Assembly (NCBI GenBank): GCA_015065615.1
Contig: SVPY01000003.1
Coordinates: forward strand, 62,001-126,000
Direction of reading: 5' to 3'
DNA length: 64,000 bases
Source: Oscillospiraceae bacterium
Lineage (GTDB): Bacteria; Bacillota; Clostridia; Oscillospirales; Acutalibacteraceae
The position numbers and the translations under genes were made by a program. The first letter of the stretch is position 1. Every line of letters begins with the position of its first letter. The notes under the pieces are model-generated. The model made no database searches and had not been told where the DNA came from. It was given only the letters and a program-made list of their open reading frames with translations. Below, in pieces: positions 61,628 to 64,000 of this stretch.

Positions 61628-63412
61628 ATGAAAGAATTTTTATACGCAATCAAATATTTAAACGGTATTTCACCCAAAATACTGTGGGGCTCTGTTTTAT
61701 TAAGAGCTTTCGGCTCCGTGTTCAACACTTTTTACGGAGTATACTTTTTAAGAATAATACTCTATAACCTCGAAGCAGAGGCGCCTTTTTTCGACTCTGT
61801 GCTCGTAATAGCTATGCTTATGATTATAGAAACCGTTTATTGGTACGCTGAAAGGTATATGCACCAAAACGTTTTTATGCCCAAAATGGAAAACAGGGTA
61901 AACGAAAAGGTACTTTCGGATATTTTCGATTCGGTTAAAAAAATTCCTTATATGGAATTCAATAAACCCGAAACCTTGGATAAAGCTTCAAGAATTTCTG
62001 AAAATACCGCCGAAAACCTTATGAAAACCGTAAAGGCGGTGGCGCATATTCTGTCCGTTATTGTGGACGTTTTTATGATTGGCGCCTACGTTTTATTCAT
62101 CGACCCCTTTGCTTTGCTTATTTCCGTCGTGCCTATTGTGGCGCCCATTATTTTAGGTAAGTTTTCTTCAAAATTTAACTTTAAACTTAAAGAAGAAACC
62201 AGCCTCCCCATAAGAAAAAAGGAATATGCAAAAAGAATATTCTATCTCCCTGAATACGCTAAGGAAATTAAGCTCAGTAAAATTTCCGAAGAAGTTAAGA
62301 GAATTTACAGCGAAGGCACCAACGAGCATATAGAAAAGCACAAAACCATAGGTGTTAAAATTGCCTTTGTAAGCTTTCTTACCTCTATTTTCGAAAACGC
62401 CTTCAATATTTTCGCCGCATTTATCTATATGCTTATAAGGGTGATGATGGGCGCGGTTTACCGCTACGGCGACTTTTTGGGTATTTACAATTCAATTACC
62501 TATTTTGCCTGGGATATTCAGTGGGCAGGCGAAAACGTAAGAAACGCTATGGAGGCTGTGCCTCATATTAAGGAATTCAGGGAATTTATCGAAAGAGACT
62601 TCGACGAAGGCAAAATTAAGGACATAGGAACCAAAGATTATATTTTAGAGTTAAAAGACGCTTCGTTTTCTTATGATGGCATCGGCGGTAAGAATATCAT
62701 CGACGGCATTGATTTAATAATCAATAAAGGTGAAAAAATCGCTATTGTTGGTGAAAACGGCGCAGGCAAAACCACGCTTGTTAACCTTATTTTAGGTCTT
62801 TATAAGCCCACGTCAGGCAGGGTTACCTTAAACGGTGTAGACGTAAGCGATATTTATATCGAAAAACGTAATGAATTTTTCGTTTCGCTTTTTCAGGATT
62901 TTAACATCTATCCCTTTACAGTAAGGGAAAACGCCCTTATGGGTTTAAACGGCAGCGACGAAGAAATTATTAAAGGTCTTGAAGATTTAAATCTTTCCGA
63001 AAAGTTAAGCGATTTAAACCGCGGTATGACCAGTGAATTTGACAAAAACGGCTATAATTTATCGGGCGGTCAGAATCAGCGCCTTGCGTTTTTAAGGGTG
63101 TTAACTTCCAAAGGCTCCTTTATTATTCTGGATGAGCCCACTTCTGCCTTAGACCCCATCAACGAAGAAAAGCTCTATAAGCTTATAGGAGAAAAATTCA
63201 GAGAGGAAACAATTCTCTTTATTTCCCACAAGCTTTGTTCCACTTCCTTTGCTGAGAAGATTATTTTCCTTGAAAAAGGCAAAAAAAGCGAAATGGGCAC
63301 CCACACAGAGCTTATTTCAAAAGGCGGCGGCTACGCTTCTCTGTTTAATTTACAAAGCACCCAATATGCAAAAGGCACTTTGGCTATGGAAGGGGGCGAA
63401 GTAAATGAATAA
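61628..63412 (+). CDS. ABC half-exporter with fused ATPase (first of a pair)
   Basis: A 594-residue half-transporter: six membrane helices (about residues 15-325), then Walker A GENGAGKTT, signature LSGGQNQRLAF, Walker B FIILDEPTSALD and the switch His in ISHK. All catalytic residues look canonical. There is no clear Shine-Dalgarno before the ATG (only AT-rich sequence), which is unusual in this window. The next gene overlaps its 3' end by 8 bp and encodes a second half-transporter, so the pair likely works as a heterodimer. The substrate is unknown. Confidence 0.9.
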   Translation: MKEFLYAIKYLNGISPKILWGSVLLRAFGSVFNTFYGVYFLRIILYNLEAEAPFFDSVLVIAMLMIIETVYWYAERYMHQNVFMPKMENRVNEKVLSDIFDSVKKIPYMEFNKPETLDKASRISENTAENLMKTVKAVAHILSVIVDVFMIGAYVLFIDPFALLISVVPIVAPIILGKFSSKFNFKLKEETSLPIRKKEYAKRIFYLPEYAKEIKLSKISEEVKRIYSEGTNEHIEKHKTIGVKIAFVSFLTSIFENAFNIFAAFIYMLIRVMMGAVYRYGDFLGIYNSITYFAWDIQWAGENVRNAMEAVPHIKEFREFIERDFDEGKIKDIGTKDYILELKDASFSYDGIGGKNIIDGIDLIINKGEKIAIVGENGAGKTTLVNLILGLYKPTSGRVTLNGVDVSDIYIEKRNEFFVSLFQDFNIYPFTVRENALMGLNGSDEEIIKGLEDLNLSEKLSDLNRGMTSEFDKNGYNLSGGQNQRLAFLRVLTSKGSFIILDEPTSALDPINEEKLYKLIGEKFREETILFISHKLCSTSFAEKIIFLEKGKKSEMGTHTELISKGGGYASLFNLQSTQYAKGTLAMEGGEVNE

Positions 63413-64000
63413 GGAGAAAAATACAAAGTTAATTTTTAAAAATAACTTCTATTTCATTAAAAAAGCCTTTAAGTTCGAACCCGTTTATTTTGTAAGCAAA
63501 CTTCTGAAGTACATAATGTGTGAGCTTCGCGGCGCTTTTCTGTGGGTCTACTTAATGCAGATCGTGTTAAGCCGCTTCGAAAATAAAGAGGACCCCTTAA
63601 AAATAATTAACTTATTGGTAATTTCCTTTATTATCGTATCCTTAAGCTATATTCTTGACCATCTTTTGGATAAGGTTTACTTCCGTGTAAAAAACGAGAG
63701 ACTGCAGGAAAAATTGCAGCTTGAGATATTCGATAAGATAAAATCCATCGACTATATCTCCCACGGTGAAAAGGAGCTTTACGATAATATCACTCTTGCA
63801 AGCGCTGAGGCAAGCGAGAGAATATTAAAAGTAATGGATAACGTCTGCGACATGGTAGGTTCTTTTGCCGAAATAATTGCCGTTATGGCTCTTATATTCA
63901 CTATGGACGGCCCCATGATACTCATTTGTATTTTATCCGTTGTAATTTCTTATTTCCTCACTATGAAAATAAGTAAATTAAGCGTAAAGTACGATGATGA
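63405..64000 (+). CDS. Second ABC half-exporter (partial, cut by window end)
   Basis: An open frame from ATG 63405 to the window edge (198 complete codons), absent from the ORF track because it has no stop here. It starts MNKEKNTKLIFKNNFYFIKKAF and contains hydrophobic helices (ELRGAFLWVYLMQIVL; IINLLVISFIIVSLSYIL; FAEIIAVMALIFTM; MILICILSVVISYFL) and the charged coupling region of ABC exporter membrane domains (HGEKELYDNITLASAEASERI). It overlaps the first half-exporter by 8 bp, so it is translationally coupled. The ATPase domain would lie beyond the window. Confidence 0.85.
   Translation, partial: MNKEKNTKLIFKNNFYFIKKAFKFEPVYFVSKLLKYIMCELRGAFLWVYLMQIVLSRFENKEDPLKIINLLVISFIIVSLSYILDHLLDKVYFRVKNERLQEKLQLEIFDKIKSIDYISHGEKELYDNITLASAEASERILKVMDNVCDMVGSFAEIIAVMALIFTMDGPMILICILSVVISYFLTMKISKLSVKYDD

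Overview
The window comes from a low-GC Gram-positive anaerobe, most likely a gut member of Bacillota class Clostridia (Oscillospirales/Ruminococcaceae-like). The evidence is an IspH (LytB) protein fused to four S1 domains directly behind cmk and plsC, a DUF512-der-plsY cluster, a YceD(DUF177)-rpmF pair, lipoproteins, AAGGAGG ribosome binding sites, and an F-type ATP synthase whose c subunit has a Na+-type two-carboxylate site. I saw no rRNA, tRNA, CRISPR array, transposase or phage gene.

Layout. 1-3.5 kb: end of an unknown gene, a lipoprotein, and a minus-strand ribonucleoside salvage operon (ribokinase, nucleoside hydrolase). 3.5-10.3 kb: ZIP metal transporter, RpiR/SIS regulator, BaiN-type flavoprotein, cmk, plsC, ispH-S1. 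10.3-15.6 kb: small proteins, a DUF1540 protein, and an ABC-2 exporter with a structured leader, a three-copy 107-bp palindromic repeat between its permease genes, and a MITE-like palindrome. 15.7-19 kb: VanR/VanS-like two-component system plus VanZ (minus). 19.2-23.1 kb: SGNH hydrolase, galT, D-2-hydroxyacid dehydrogenase. 23.3-30.2 kb: complete atp operon (atpI-like, B, E, F, H, A, G, D, C). 30.2-38.1 kb: TIM-barrel-like protein, copper module (CsoR with its operator, CopA with a fused CopZ-like domain), heterodimeric ABC exporter. 38.1-42.6 kb: corA with a leader-peptide region, a short orphan glycyl radical enzyme with an SGNH hydrolase, an acetyltransferase. 42.7-53.9 kb: cell-envelope and housekeeping genes (D,D-carboxypeptidase, TraX, pgi, YceD-L32, DUF512, der, plsY, murA, WalJ, rlmH). 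54-58 kb: sugar/polysaccharide genes (heparinase-like, PTS IIC, class II aldolase). 58-64 kb: RCC1-like lipoprotein, a chimeric zinc-ribbon/TIR protein, a gene remnant, a YitT protein and a pair of ABC half-exporters, the second cut by the window end.

The strongest unexplained signals are regulatory. (1) corA is preceded by a 12-codon reading frame encoding MEPLPEPNATSK, which resembles the Glu/Pro-rich, Mg2+-sensing MgtL leader peptide of enterobacteria. It is followed by two competing RNA stems, one of which masks the corA Shine-Dalgarno sequence. (2) Five start codons (corA leader, der, plsY, atpD, RCC1 lipoprotein) have their Shine-Dalgarno separated from the ATG by a hairpin. Three of these share a near-identical GAGG-loop hairpin. 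(3) Two long genes (ispH-S1 and copA) carry strong in-frame internal ribosome binding sites exactly at domain boundaries, suggesting nested proteins (free S1 protein, free CopZ).
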